64,000 bases of DNA. It comes from Ensifer sp. LC163. Lineage in GTDB: Bacteria; Pseudomonadota; Alphaproteobacteria; Rhizobiales; Rhizobiaceae. Location of the stretch: the NCBI RefSeq assembly GCF_001695855.1, contig NZ_MBSS01000023.1, forward strand, positions 62,001-126,000, given 5' to 3'. This document shows, in pieces, positions 18,892-29,000 of the stretch. Numbering within the stretch: the stretch's first letter is position 1; each line of letters begins with the position of its first letter. A program made the translations under genes and the position numbers. Under the pieces are notes generated by a model. The model was not told the origin of the DNA. It ran no database searches and worked only from the letters and a program-made list of their open reading frames with translations.

Positions 18892-20172
18892 ATGAAACCG
18901 AACTATCTGATCGATATCGCCCAGTGGCGCGACCGTCCGGGCCTGCGCGGCATTCCCTCGATCTGCTCGGCGCATCCGCTGGTCATCGAGGCCGCGATGC
19001 TGCGTGCCCTGAAGGAGGGCACGCATCTCTTGATCGAGGCGACCTGCAACCAGGTCAACCAGGACGGCGGTTATACCGGCATGACGCCGGCCGACTTCAC
19101 CGGCTTCGTCGGGCAGATTGCCGCAAAGGCCGGTTTCGCCATGAAAAAGATCATCCTCGGCGGTGATCACCTGGGTCCCAATCCTTGGAAGCATCTGCCG
19201 GCCGATGAAGCGATGGCGAAGGCCGAAGCGATGATCCGCGCCTATGCCCAGGCCGGCTTCACCAAGCTGCACCTCGACACCAGCATGGGCTGCGCCGGCG
19301 AGCCGATAGCGCTTCCCGACGCAACGACGGCGTCACGCGCCGCGCGGCTTGCCGCTGCCGCCGAAGATTCCATCCGTGGACGCGATGGCATCGCCCCGGT
19401 CTATATCATCGGCACCGAAGTACCGGTCCCCGGCGGCGCGCTCGAGGAATTGGACACGCTGGAAGTCACGGCACCGGAAGCAGCCGTCGAGACCGTCGAC
19501 ATTCACCGGCAGGCATTCAGCGATGCCGGTGCCGGCGCGGCCTTCTCCCGGGTTGTCGGCGCCGTCGTCCAACCGGGCGTCGAGTTCGGCAACGAGAACG
19601 TCATTGCCTATGACCGGCCGAAGGCCGCTAAGCTCAGCGCTAGCCTGACGAAGCTCGACGGTCTCGTCTTCGAGGCACACTCCACCGACTACCAGACGCA
19701 AGAGGCGCTTCGCGACCTGGTGGCCGATGGTTTTGCCATCCTCAAGGTCGGCCCCGGTCTGACCTTTGCCTTACGGGAAGCCCTTTACGGCCTCGACCAG
19801 ATCGCCGCCTTCCTGTTTCCCGATGCACGGGCCAAGACCCTGGCCGAAGTCACTGAAGAGGTGATGCGCGAGGAGCCCGCGAATTGGGGCAAATATTATC
19901 ATGGCTCACCCGACGCACTGCGCCTTCAGCGCCATTTCTCCTATAGCGACCGCATCCGTTATTACTGGCCGCACCCGAAGGTCGCCAGCGCCGTGGAAGA
20001 GCTTCTTCGCCTGCTCGATGGCGTCACCATCCCCGAGACGCTGATCAGCCAGTATCTCTCGGGCAGTTACGAGCGCGTGCGAGACGGCCAGGTGCCGCCG
20101 CAAGCAAAGGCGCTGGCGATCGCCGCCGTCGACGCGGTTCTGGAGGATTATTTCACCGCCTGCAAAGGATAG
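18892..20172 (+). CDS. GatZ/KbaZ-like protein, probable D-tagatose-6-phosphate 4-epimerase
   Basis: A 426-residue member of PF08013. It has the TIM-barrel-like motifs GIPSICSAHPLVIEAA, ATCNQVNQDGGYTGM, LGGDHLGPNPW and LDTSMGCAGE. These proteins are usually named the non-catalytic subunit of tagatose-bisphosphate aldolase, but no GatY/KbaY aldolase gene is in the window. In Agrobacterium a homologue works alone as a D-tagatose 6-phosphate C4 epimerase, which fits this cluster. ATG 18892 is preceded by AAAGGA. Together with the kinase it would turn D-tagatose into fructose 6-phosphate. Confidence 0.82.
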   Translation: MKPNYLIDIAQWRDRPGLRGIPSICSAHPLVIEAAMLRALKEGTHLLIEATCNQVNQDGGYTGMTPADFTGFVGQIAAKAGFAMKKIILGGDHLGPNPWKHLPADEAMAKAEAMIRAYAQAGFTKLHLDTSMGCAGEPIALPDATTASRAARLAAAAEDSIRGRDGIAPVYIIGTEVPVPGGALEELDTLEVTAPEAAVETVDIHRQAFSDAGAGAAFSRVVGAVVQPGVEFGNENVIAYDRPKAAKLSASLTKLDGLVFEAHSTDYQTQEALRDLVADGFAILKVGPGLTFALREALYGLDQIAAFLFPDARAKTLAEVTEEVMREEPANWGKYYHGSPDALRLQRHFSYSDRIRYYWPHPKVASAVEELLRLLDGVTIPETLISQYLSGSYERVRDGQVPPQAKALAIAAVDAVLEDYFTACKG

Positions 20173-20274
20173 AGCCGGCCGTTCATTCCGTGAATATTTC
20201 GCAGTCGACACTGCCTATCCCTCGGAAATAAATCTATAAACGAAACCCAAAAGAAAAATGGGGGCGCTTCGACC

Positions 20275-21312
20275 GTGAACAGACAAATCAAGACGATGGA
20301 GGATTTTTCGGAGTTCGTCGGTTTGTCGCGCCCCACAGTCTCCAAATATTTCAACGATCCGACTTCGGTTCGCAAGAAGACCCGCGACGCCATCGAGGCC
20401 GCCATCAAGCAATCGGGCTTCAGGCCCAACATCTTCGCCGTCAATCTCAACCGGCGGCGAACCAATATTCTTGGCGTCATCGTTCCCAATTCGACCGACC
20501 CGTTCTACATGGCGCTGACACGACGGATCGAGCATATCGCCAACCAGGCGGGTTTCCTCGCTTTCGTGCTTTCCTCCGACGGCAAGCCGGAGATGGAAGA
20601 GCGCGCCATCGAGACCTTCAAGTCGATGAACGTCGCCGGCGCCATCATCGCCCCGCTCGGCGTCCAGTCGCATCACCAGAAGCTCACCTCTCTCGGCCAG
20701 AGCATTCCGCTGATCTATGTCGACTCGCCGCTCGACGGCAGCTCCTCCTTCGTCGGCACGGACAACCGGCAAAGCTTCAAGCTGATGGTCGATTATCTCT
20801 GCCGGTCCGGCGAGCCGCCCTGCTATTTCGGCATGCCGCCGGTTAACAACAACGCGTTGGCCCGCCAGCACGCCTATGAGGAGGCGATGCAACAGTTGAA
20901 GATGGATCCCGTCATCGTGCCGACGGCGCCGAATGCTTCGTGGGACTTCGAAAAATTCGGCTACGACGAAACGCTGCGCATTCTGGGTGAAGGTGGTTTT
21001 CCGACGAAGACGGTGCTCTGCGCCAACGACCGCGTCGCCTTCGGCGTGATTGCCGCGGCCTTCCAGTCCGGCATCAAGGTCGGCCGCGAACTGGACAGCG
21101 ACCTGCGCGTGGCAGGCCACGACGACCATCCGCTGTCGCGCTACACCTGCCCACCGCTGACGACCGTGGCCCAGAACTACAACGAGATCGGCCGGCTGGC
21201 GATCGAGCTTCTGTTGTTCAAGCTTGGCGAAACGGAAAATGCCGACCAGGCCTTTCCCGCCGACGAGCGCATTCTGCTGAGCGCCGAGATCATGCTGCGC
21301 GGCTCTGCCTAA
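20275..21312 (+). CDS. LacI-family transcriptional regulator
   Basis: A 345-residue LacI/GalR regulator. The HTH lies within residues 7-60 (EDFSEFVGLSRPTVSKYFND) with the hinge helix near 55-62, followed by a type I periplasmic-binding fold effector domain (ILGVIVPNSTDPFYMALT). Translation begins at a GTG; an ATG at 20296 is an alternative that would still keep most of the HTH. It lies about 100 bases after the epimerase gene on the same strand and very probably controls the sugar operon, with D-tagatose or its phosphate as effector (inference). Confidence 0.92.
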   Translation: MNRQIKTMEDFSEFVGLSRPTVSKYFNDPTSVRKKTRDAIEAAIKQSGFRPNIFAVNLNRRRTNILGVIVPNSTDPFYMALTRRIEHIANQAGFLAFVLSSDGKPEMEERAIETFKSMNVAGAIIAPLGVQSHHQKLTSLGQSIPLIYVDSPLDGSSSFVGTDNRQSFKLMVDYLCRSGEPPCYFGMPPVNNNALARQHAYEEAMQQLKMDPVIVPTAPNASWDFEKFGYDETLRILGEGGFPTKTVLCANDRVAFGVIAAAFQSGIKVGRELDSDLRVAGHDDHPLSRYTCPPLTTVAQNYNEIGRLAIELLLFKLGETENADQAFPADERILLSAEIMLRGSA

Positions 21313-21349
21313 GCCAAACCCCAGCGCCTATCGACCGAGGAGATTGGCG

Positions 21350-22591
21350 TCAGGCAACGGCTTGGCTTGGCAAGCGATGCTGGCGCACGAGAAGCACAAG
21401 CAGTGGCGCTGCCAGCGTCGAGACGATCGCGGCACTGAGGAAAAAGGCCGTATAGCCGAAGTGCTCGGCGATCCAGCCGGCCCCAAGGCCGCCGGCCATG
21501 CTGATGAGACTGTCCATGCACTGGAACAGGGTGAAGTCGACGCCCGCCTGCCGCGGATCCGCCCAGCCCATGAACTGGGCGTAAAGTGCGACGAAGCCAA
21601 CGGCCATGACGCCGGACGAACTGGCAGCAGCGGTCGTGATCACCAGCGATCTTGGCAGATCTCCATGAGAGGCGATGAAGGCGAAACCGCCCAGCATGAC
21701 GACCTGCAGCAGCAGCGCGCCGACCAGTACCGTGCCGGCGCCCCGCAGACGCACCAGCAAACCGCCCAGCAGCGCTCCGCCGAAACCGACCAGCATGCTG
21801 CCGAGACCGTTCAAGATGCCGACATCGGCCAGACTGAAACCATAGTCGATCAGGAACGGCCCGAGCATGGCGATCCCCCATTTCTGGGCCGAGACGTAGA
21901 CCGCGGCCATCAGCAGCCCCTTGCGGACGTCGGGTCGCCTGAGGGCTGCCGCAAGCGACGGGGTATGATTGCGCACTTCATTCGAAACACGCCGACCGGG
22001 GCCGAGCAGGAAGGGAAGTCCAAGGGCGAGCACGATCGCGGCCATGATCCAGACGGCAGGCGCCCAGCCGAGCCGTTCGACGAACACGAGAAACAATCCC
22101 GCGCCGATCGCCGATCCGACATAGGCGCCGCCCACCTGGGCGGCGTTGCCCCAGCCGTGGTGCTCCTTGGCGAGCGTTTCCACCGCATATCCATCGCAAG
22201 CGATGTCGACGGTGGACGTGACAAGGGCAATGAAGACGAGGCAAACAAGCATTAGGCTCAGTCTGTCGGGTCCGAGAATGCCGAGCGCCGCCAGGGCGAG
22301 TGCGCAAAGCACGCCGCCGAGGACAACGATGATCGACGATCGGTTACGGCCGGCGGCCGGCAGGCGGAACCGTTCGACGTAGGGCGACCAAAGAAATTTG
22401 AGCGCCCAGGGCAGCACGGCCAGGTACACCAGGCCGATCCGGTCGAGCGGCAGCCCTTGCTCCCGCAGGACTGCGGGCAGGCCCAGCATCGTCAGTCCGC
22501 CGATCACGCTCTGGGCGACATAAAGGCCGCCGACCGTCAGGAAGACCGCGGCCGGAGACGGTGTCGCGGATGCCCGCTCTCGATGCGCCAT
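21350..22591 (-). CDS. RhtX/FptX-family siderophore permease (MFS)
   Basis: A 413-residue, about 12-TM inner-membrane protein. It resembles the AmpG-related RhtX/FptX family of single-subunit siderophore importers: early motifs are YVAQSVIGGLTMLGLPAVLRE and PWALKFLWSPYVERF. Its ATG overlaps the stop of the TonB-receptor remnant (TGATG), so the two were a coupled receptor-permease operon. The permease frame is intact although the receptor is truncated. An AmpG-like muropeptide permease is the alternative, but the receptor neighbour favours siderophore uptake. Confidence 0.82.
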   Translation of the reverse strand: MAHRERASATPSPAAVFLTVGGLYVAQSVIGGLTMLGLPAVLREQGLPLDRIGLVYLAVLPWALKFLWSPYVERFRLPAAGRNRSSIIVVLGGVLCALALAALGILGPDRLSLMLVCLVFIALVTSTVDIACDGYAVETLAKEHHGWGNAAQVGGAYVGSAIGAGLFLVFVERLGWAPAVWIMAAIVLALGLPFLLGPGRRVSNEVRNHTPSLAAALRRPDVRKGLLMAAVYVSAQKWGIAMLGPFLIDYGFSLADVGILNGLGSMLVGFGGALLGGLLVRLRGAGTVLVGALLLQVVMLGGFAFIASHGDLPRSLVITTAAASSSGVMAVGFVALYAQFMGWADPRQAGVDFTLFQCMDSLISMAGGLGAGWIAEHFGYTAFFLSAAIVSTLAAPLLVLLVRQHRLPSQAVA

Positions 22592-23133
22592 CAGAAGCGG
22601 TAACGCATGCTGGCGACAACCTTGCGGCCCTCGTCGAAGTAGCAGAAGCCCGTGATGCAGAGCTGCTCGACCTCGTTCAGCAGGTTGGTCGCGTTGAGCT
22701 GCAGGCGCACACCCTCAAAGGACGGATTGACTGCGCCGAGATCATAGCGGACCGACGCATCGACGAAGGTGCGCGCCTGGTTGTTGAGAACAGGCGTGTG
22801 GACATTGTCGCCGAAGCTCGATCCGACATAGCGGACGCCGGCGCCGACGCCGAGCCCTTCGAGCACGCCGGATTGTACTTCGTAATCAGCCCAGAGCGAG
22901 AACATGTGATAGGGCGAGGAGTTCAGCGTGTTGCCGAGCGTCTCTGACGTCAGCTTGGTGATCTCGACGTCGTTGTAGGAGTAGGAGGCGATGAAGCTCC
23001 AGCCGTTGTCGAGCGACGCGTTGCCTTCGAGTTCGAAGCCGCGGGATTTGAGGTCGAGCTGGCGCAAAAGGTTCAGGCCCGAAGACGTCTCGTAGACGGT
23101 GGCGTTTTCCTGGTCGATGTCGAAGACCCAGGG
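22591..23133 (-). pseudogene. C-terminal remnant of a TonB-dependent siderophore receptor
   Basis: About 180 codons encode the last beta-strands of an outer-membrane receptor: FDIDQENATVYET near the break, then GVGAGVRYVGSSFGD, VRLQLNATNLLNEVE and the terminal YRF with the aromatic end required for outer-membrane insertion. Intact receptors are about 700 residues, so the plug and most of the barrel are missing. Homology stops near 23133; the next 135 bases match nothing I recognise. There is no signal peptide. A deletion between this gene and the serine hydrolase gene is the simplest explanation. Confidence 0.8.
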
Positions 23134-23268
23134 CCGCGACAGGCGCCCTGTCGATGCACACGGACCGTGTGTTTTGACAATGGATGTTGCACAGCAGCAA
23201 CGGCCCGACAGCGGCCGCAAGATCGAGCCCAAACGGCATTCAACAACTGGCAGATCCTGGCCGCACCA
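23134..23268. other. Unassigned junction sequence
   Basis: This stretch separates the receptor remnant from the serine hydrolase stop. No gene, repeat end or insertion-sequence terminus is recognisable. It is probably the scar of the deletion that removed the 5' part of the receptor. Confidence 0.4.
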
Positions 23269-24291
23269 TTATTCGCCGAGGCGTGGCGCCGCCTTGACAG
23301 TGTCGATGATGTTGCCGAGCAGCAGATGCAGCGCATCGCGATAGCCGGTGCGTGCCGACGGGCCGCTCTCCTGCGAGGTCATCACCACGGTGAGGTCAAG
23401 CGCCGGGACGATATAGAGCATCTGACCGCCATAGCCCCAGGCGAAATGCACGGTCTCACCGGCGATCTGGCGCTGAAACCAGCCGTAGCCGTAGATGTCG
23501 CCGGAGAACCGCGAATTGGTGCGCGGTTGCCAGGAAAGCGCGATCCACTGCGCCGGCACCACCTGTCGACTATCGGCGGTTTTGCCGCCGTTGCGGTATG
23601 TCTCGCCGAAGGCAAGCAACGATCGCGCGCTCATCGCCATCTGGTTGCCGCCGAGATAGATGCCCTGGGGATCGCGGTCCCAGGCATCGATGCGAAAGCC
23701 CTTGATCGGACCGAGCCATTCCCGGGCGAGAGCAAGCGTCGGCTTGCCGCTGACCTTGGTCAGGATTGCCGAGAGCAGATGGGTGGACGCGGTCGAATAG
23801 AGCATCGGCCCACCCGGATCATCGTCAAACGGCTGTGCCAGAGCGGAACGAACCCAGTTCCGACTGGACACCCAACGTCCGTAATTGGGGCCGGACATCC
23901 GCCCGAGACCCGCCTGCATCGACAGCAGATGGCCGATGGTGATGTCCTCAAGCCGCGGATCCGGCGGAGCCGGCAGCTCCGCCTTGAGGATCGGAGCGAT
24001 CTTCTGGTCCGGCCCCTCCAATAGGCCCTTGTCGATCGCGATGCCGACCAGGGCCGATACGATCGATTTGGAGGCCGACTTGATGTTGGTGGTGTCCGTC
24101 GGGCGGTTCCCCTGGTAGCCGCGTTCGGCAACGACGGAGCCGGCCCTGGCGACAATCACCGTTTTCAATGGCTTCAGGTCGTCGCGCGCCGCAAGTCCGT
24201 CCAACAACGCCGGAAGCGATGGCCAATCCAGCGCGACGGCCGAGGAGCACATCACCAGCAAAGAAAAAAATGCAGCAGCAAACCTGATCAT
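23269..24291 (-). CDS. Serine hydrolase of the beta-lactamase/class C (PF00144) family
   Basis: A 340-residue exported enzyme. Residues 1-20 form a signal peptide. The penicillin-binding-protein-like active site has S72-A-S-K75 (nucleophile and general base), Y165-S-T in place of the Y-x-N motif, and HFAWGYGGQ near the C-terminus as the third box. Such proteins act as esterases, D-amino-acid peptidases or beta-lactamase-like enzymes, so the substrate is open. I start at ATG 24291 because residues upstream are not signal-like. It is separated from the TetR gene by about 110 bases. Confidence 0.85.
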   Translation of the reverse strand: MIRFAAAFFSLLVMCSSAVALDWPSLPALLDGLAARDDLKPLKTVIVARAGSVVAERGYQGNRPTDTTNIKSASKSIVSALVGIAIDKGLLEGPDQKIAPILKAELPAPPDPRLEDITIGHLLSMQAGLGRMSGPNYGRWVSSRNWVRSALAQPFDDDPGGPMLYSTASTHLLSAILTKVSGKPTLALAREWLGPIKGFRIDAWDRDPQGIYLGGNQMAMSARSLLAFGETYRNGGKTADSRQVVPAQWIALSWQPRTNSRFSGDIYGYGWFQRQIAGETVHFAWGYGGQMLYIVPALDLTVVMTSQESGPSARTGYRDALHLLLGNIIDTVKAAPRLGE

Positions 24292-24403
24292 GCATTCCGA
24301 TCTAGGGTGAATGCGCGGCCACGTCATGGCCCCGCGAACAATGTCACGGGGATTTGAAGCCGGGTGACCGGCCTCATCGTGGCGCAATCGACAGGCAGCT
24401 TCA

Positions 24404-24985
24404 TCACCCGCGCGGCGCGGAAGCGTCTGCGCCCAGGAAGGACACGAAACGGCGTAGGCTCTGGCTAACGAAATCGGCAACCGGGGTCTGCGGGTCGAAA
24501 CTCCACCAAAGCAAGGCCCCCTGCCAGTGGGACGCCATCAGGAGACCGATGCCGGGCACCGGCGCCGACGGGCCAGCAAAGCACTCGTCCAACGCCTGGG
24601 AAAGCACATCGCGCCACTGCGCACCGCGGGCGCGGAGCGCGGGGTCGCGCAAATCCTCGCGCAGGATCCGAAGGCCGTCGGCATAGGTTTCGATACCGCC
24701 ATAGTCGCCGGACAGTCCGACGAGCAGATCGACGGCGCCGTCCGGCGTCTTCGGCAGGGTCGCGGAAAGCTCGGCAGTCAAGCGGTCGAGCCCGTCCCAG
24801 GCCTGCAGAAGTGCACACTGAATGAGCTTCTGCTTGTTCTCGAACCGCTGGACCAGGGTGGAGGCGGAAAGCCCCGTGCCTGTGGCAAGGGCGGCAAAGG
24901 TCAGGCCCTCCGGTCCGCTCGCATGCATGATTGCCAGTGCGGCTGCCAACACGTCTTCATCAGGCATCGTTTTGGGGCGTGGCAT
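24404..24985 (-). CDS. TetR-family transcriptional regulator
   Basis: A 193-residue regulator with an N-terminal HTH at about residues 10-55 (LTFAALATGTGLSASTLVQR). It is divergent from an SDR gene across 89 bases that contain a 20-bp imperfect palindrome at 25000-25019, next to its own start. The arrangement fits a repressor of the SDR gene and of itself. The ligand-binding part shows no recognisable specificity. Confidence 0.88.
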   Translation of the reverse strand: MPRPKTMPDEDVLAAALAIMHASGPEGLTFAALATGTGLSASTLVQRFENKQKLIQCALLQAWDGLDRLTAELSATLPKTPDGAVDLLVGLSGDYGGIETYADGLRILREDLRDPALRARGAQWRDVLSQALDECFAGPSAPVPGIGLLMASHWQGALLWWSFDPQTPVADFVSQSLRRFVSFLGADASAPRG

Positions 24986-24999
24986 CTTGACTCTCGTTA

Positions 25000-25019
25000 A
25001 TAACCGAATAATCGTTTAT
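25000..25019. promoter_or_regulatory. Palindromic operator between tetR and SDR genes
   Basis: ATAACCGA and TCGTTTAT (complement ATAAACGA) form arms matching at seven of eight positions around ATAA. The position between two divergent genes and the arm length fit a TetR dimer site. Confidence 0.6.
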
Positions 25020-25074
25020 ATATCTCATTCTCGCAGCCACAACCAGATGCCGCGGGTCACCGGTGGAGGAAAAC

Positions 25075-25983
25075 ATGACGCTTAGGCGAAGAATTGCTTT
25101 GGTCGCAGGCGCCACCCGCGGCGGCGGACGCGGCATCGCCGCCGAGCTCGGTGCCGCGGGTGCGACCGTCTACGTCACCGGCCGCACCACAAGAAATCAG
25201 CAATCGGAATACAAGCGCCCGGAAACGATCGAGGAAACGGCGGAACTCGTCAGCGAACTCGGCGGCGAAGGCATCGCTGTGCAGGTCGATCATCTGCAGT
25301 CCGAAGAGGTGAAGGCGCTCGTCGAACGCATCCGCCGGGAGCAGGGCCGGCTCGACATTCTCGTCAACGACGTCTGGGGCGGTGAAAACCTGTTCGAATG
25401 GAACAAGCCGGTATGGGACCATGATCTCGACAACGGCTTGAAGCTGCTTCGCCTGGCAATCGACACGCACCTCATCACCGCCCATCACGCCCTGCCCCTG
25501 ATGATCGAAAATCGCGGCGGGCTGCTTGTCGAGGTGACGGACGGTACCGCCGAGTATAATGCCGAGCACTATCGGCTCTCGCCGTTCTATGACCTCGCCA
25601 AGGTCGCGGCCAATCGCATGGCCTGGGCGCACGCCAAGGATCTGGAACCCCACGGCGCCACGGCCGTCTCGATTACCCCGGGCTGGATGCGATCGGAGAT
25701 GATGCTGGAGCATTTTCAGGCCAAGGAAGAGACTTGGCATGAGGCAACGAAGATCCAGCCGCATTTCGTCATTTCCGAAAGCCCGCGCTTCGTCGGTCGC
25801 GCCATCGCGGCGCTTGCCGCGGATCCGCAGAAAGCCCGCTGGAACGGACAGTCGCTGTCGAGCGGCGGTCTTGCCAAGGAATACGGCTTTACCGATATCG
25901 ACGGCTCGCGTCCCGATTGCTGGCGCTACATGCGCGAGGTGATGGAGCAGGACAAGCCCGCGGACGCGACGGGGTATCGCTGA
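25075..25983 (+). CDS. Short-chain dehydrogenase/reductase
   Basis: A 302-residue classical-like SDR. The Rossmann glycine motif is GATRGGGRGIA (about residues 11-21), NADP-type basic residues follow in VTGRTTRN, and the catalytic Y-x-x-x-K is in FYDLAKVAANR. The usual active-site serine region reads VEVTDGT, so the Ser position may be shifted or substituted. GGAGGA directly upstream sets ATG 25075. It is divergent from the tetR gene and converges with the large oxidoreductase gene. The substrate is unknown; TetR-SDR pairs often deal with toxic or xenobiotic carbonyls. Confidence 0.85.
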   Translation: MTLRRRIALVAGATRGGGRGIAAELGAAGATVYVTGRTTRNQQSEYKRPETIEETAELVSELGGEGIAVQVDHLQSEEVKALVERIRREQGRLDILVNDVWGGENLFEWNKPVWDHDLDNGLKLLRLAIDTHLITAHHALPLMIENRGGLLVEVTDGTAEYNAEHYRLSPFYDLAKVAANRMAWAHAKDLEPHGATAVSITPGWMRSEMMLEHFQAKEETWHEATKIQPHFVISESPRFVGRAIAALAADPQKARWNGQSLSSGGLAKEYGFTDIDGSRPDCWRYMREVMEQDKPADATGYR

Positions 25984-26018
25984 GACATCTCGCCCGAAAG
26001 CGCTCAAGACCTTCTCCG

Positions 26019-29000
26019 TCAGATCGTCAGCGTCTGGACCGCGCCATCGCCGAACTCGCAATCGAGTTCCCACCCGGTGCCGACTGAGCGGACACGCAAG
26101 AACGTCGCCCCATCTCCCGGCGCAGGCCGCGTGGCATTCACGACGCAACGATATGTCCTGGCACCATCAGGAATCGCGATCGTCTCGCTGTCGACGATCT
26201 CCTCGTCGATGCCGTTTGCGAAGGGATAGGGCGCAAACATCGCCGCCGTGTGGATCGAGTGGAGACGGGTGATGAGAGAGCCATCCTCATTGCAGAGGTC
26301 GACCGTCGCGACGCAGGCCCGGTGTTCGTCGCCCGAGAGAAACACCACATGCTCGATCCGGTTCTCGGCGATATAGGCCAGCACCTCGCGAAGCGTGTTG
26401 GGATAACCGTCCCAACCGTCGGAATGCAGCGCGCTCAGGTTTCTCCAGGAGAGGCTGCCGTCGCGCTGTATGGCGCGACGGTGCCGCGGCAGCAACATCG
26501 CCGGCGACACGACGAATTTCGGCGCCGGCGCCAACAACAGCCATTGCTTCAAACTCTCCATCGTTGCCGGCGCGACCATCGCAGCCGCCTTCAGGCCGTC
26601 GCCGACCTTGCGGTACGTGCGTTGCGTCCGCGTGTCGAGCATGAAGAAATGGAAGCCGTCGAAATCGAACATCTCAAGCTTGGCATGTATGCCGCACTGA
26701 TATTTCCAATAGGCGTCGATACCGCGCGTCGCCTTGCCGGCATTGTCACAATCGTCGGGCTCGGCGCTCGGTTCCCGATTGTCGGGCTCGGCGATCGGTT
26801 CCCAATTGTCGTCGATCTCATGGTCGTCGAGCAGCATGAAGGACGGGATCTGCCTGAGGACGTTGCGCACGCTGCGCTGGCTGAGCCAGGTTTCATAGGG
26901 CAGGCGGTAGCGATCATCCCGCCCGGTCGGGTCATAAAGCCCCGCCGTCGGGTCGACGTAGACCTGGTCGCCGACAAAGAGCGCGAACCGCGGCTTTATG
27001 CCGGCTTTCGCCTCCAGCCGCTCGCCGATGCGGCCATAAGATTGATAGGCTGCGGCCTCGTCGAGAAAACCAGCCGGATACTGGCACGAAGAGAGCGTAA
27101 AACTCGTGCCGCTCGGCGTCGGCTCCAAGGCCGGCAGTAAAGGTGGATCGTAGGGGATGATGCCATCTCTGAGGTCGAAGTCCTGTTCGACAGCGGGCAA
27201 ACGTGCCGTCTGCCTGCCACCCTGACGCTTTGCGTTCGCAGAAGGAAAGGCGATTGCACGCTCTACCGCGGCCGCCATTTTCTCAAACCGGCCGAAGGCG
27301 AATGCAACTGCCTGCCCGTTTGAAACATTGCCCGCCCCTGTCGGATCCAGCCGCCGCATCCGCCTCTGCGCGATATCGGCAACGAAATAGCCGTAGGCAG
27401 GTCCTTGCCCGGCGCGACCGGGCTGCGTCAGGCCCCGGTCAAAGTCGAAGGTCGGCAAGGACGGACCTGCTCCAACATTACCGGTCGGCCCAACATCACC
27501 GGTCGGGTCGGTCCGAGCGACGGCCTCGCGCAACACGATCACCGGCGTCGGCGCGGCGACGGGTTCAGGGGGTGGCGCTGGCTCCTCGTGGTCGAGGTCA
27601 GGTACCGCCAGAAGGGCATCTTCGTCGTAGACCAGCAGGACCAAAAAGGCGTTGCCGCGATTTGCCCCGTTGCCCGGCATGCGGGCCAACAGCGGGACTT
27701 CGAACGCGTCCCAACCGTCCTCCTCGAGTTCTTTCGAGGCATAGACCACCAGATGCTCCATGAGATAGCCCGTATCCCAAGGCAGCGCCGCGTCGTCCGG
27801 CCGACAGATACGATCGTCGACGAGCTGGATGCGCAGGAGCAGCGCGGCTTCGGCCGCCCGGTGGGACGGCGCCGAACCAAGCCGGATGACGAGCGCCGGG
27901 GTCTTCGGGCGCTCTTCTGTGAGGATCGGCCCGATCCATGGCGGATAGACGGCTTTTTCGCTGTCGGCGCTGTGGGCCCGTCCGGGGATGTCTGCGTCGA
28001 GGAACTGCTGGATCCGCTGCATCGTCGCGTGGCGCGCCGTTCCGACCAGCGCATCCTGATGGCCGGCACCCGGATTGACGAACGGCGGGGTATAGATCCG
28101 ACCGGCATCGCCCAGGATCTGTCGCATGCGATCAACAGTCGAGACGTGCGATAGACCGTTTTCTGCGCCATGGACGCTGAAGGTCGGGAACGACCAGTGC
28201 CTCTCCAGGTTCTGACGCGACACCAGGCGGTTCCGTCCGTGAAAATCGGTCATCGTCGAACAGCGCACGAAATGCAGGGTGGACGATACCGTCGACAGGC
28301 TTAGCGGACCGAAATGCTCGTCAATATGGCGCAGCATCTCGGGCTCCATGTTGCGCACGTTGAAGTCGCGACCGTAGAGCGCGTCCATGCGATGCCGCGT
28401 GCGCGTCCATGGCGTTCGCTTCGTTGGCCATAGCGGGTTTTCGACATCGAACTCCTCGACGGGATAGGGCAGCGTCGACAGCAAACGATCGAGAAGATCG
28501 TCGGCGAGCGTCGGTTCCTTCGGGCAGAAACTGTAACTGTCCGGCAGGAAATCCATGAGGTACCGTACGACATAGGCACGAAAGATGTTGGCCGGCGCGA
28601 AGACGATGAGCGGGCCAACCTGCGTGAACGCTGCGCGATTGACGAGCCCGGTCGCATGACCGTTCAGCACCGCGATGCTGAAGACGACGGTTCCCATGCA
28701 ATGGGCGATAACGTCGACCGTCCCGTCCGGCGACGTCGCCGCCACCGCCTTCAGCGCTGCCGGTACGTCGACATTGCCGATCTGGTCGAAGCTCCACGCC
28801 TCTGTCGCCGTTGGCTGGCCGGCACTGGTTCGCAGATCGGCGATCCATATGTCACGGCCCGTGCACCAGAAATGGCTGGCGAAATTGGGATTGACCGCAT
28901 GATGGGCAAAGGTCGTGCCGCTGGCACTATAGCCGTGGAACATCACCAGCGGGCGCTTTTTGGTGTTGGGATGGCGATAGCGCGTCAGGCGCACTTCTCC

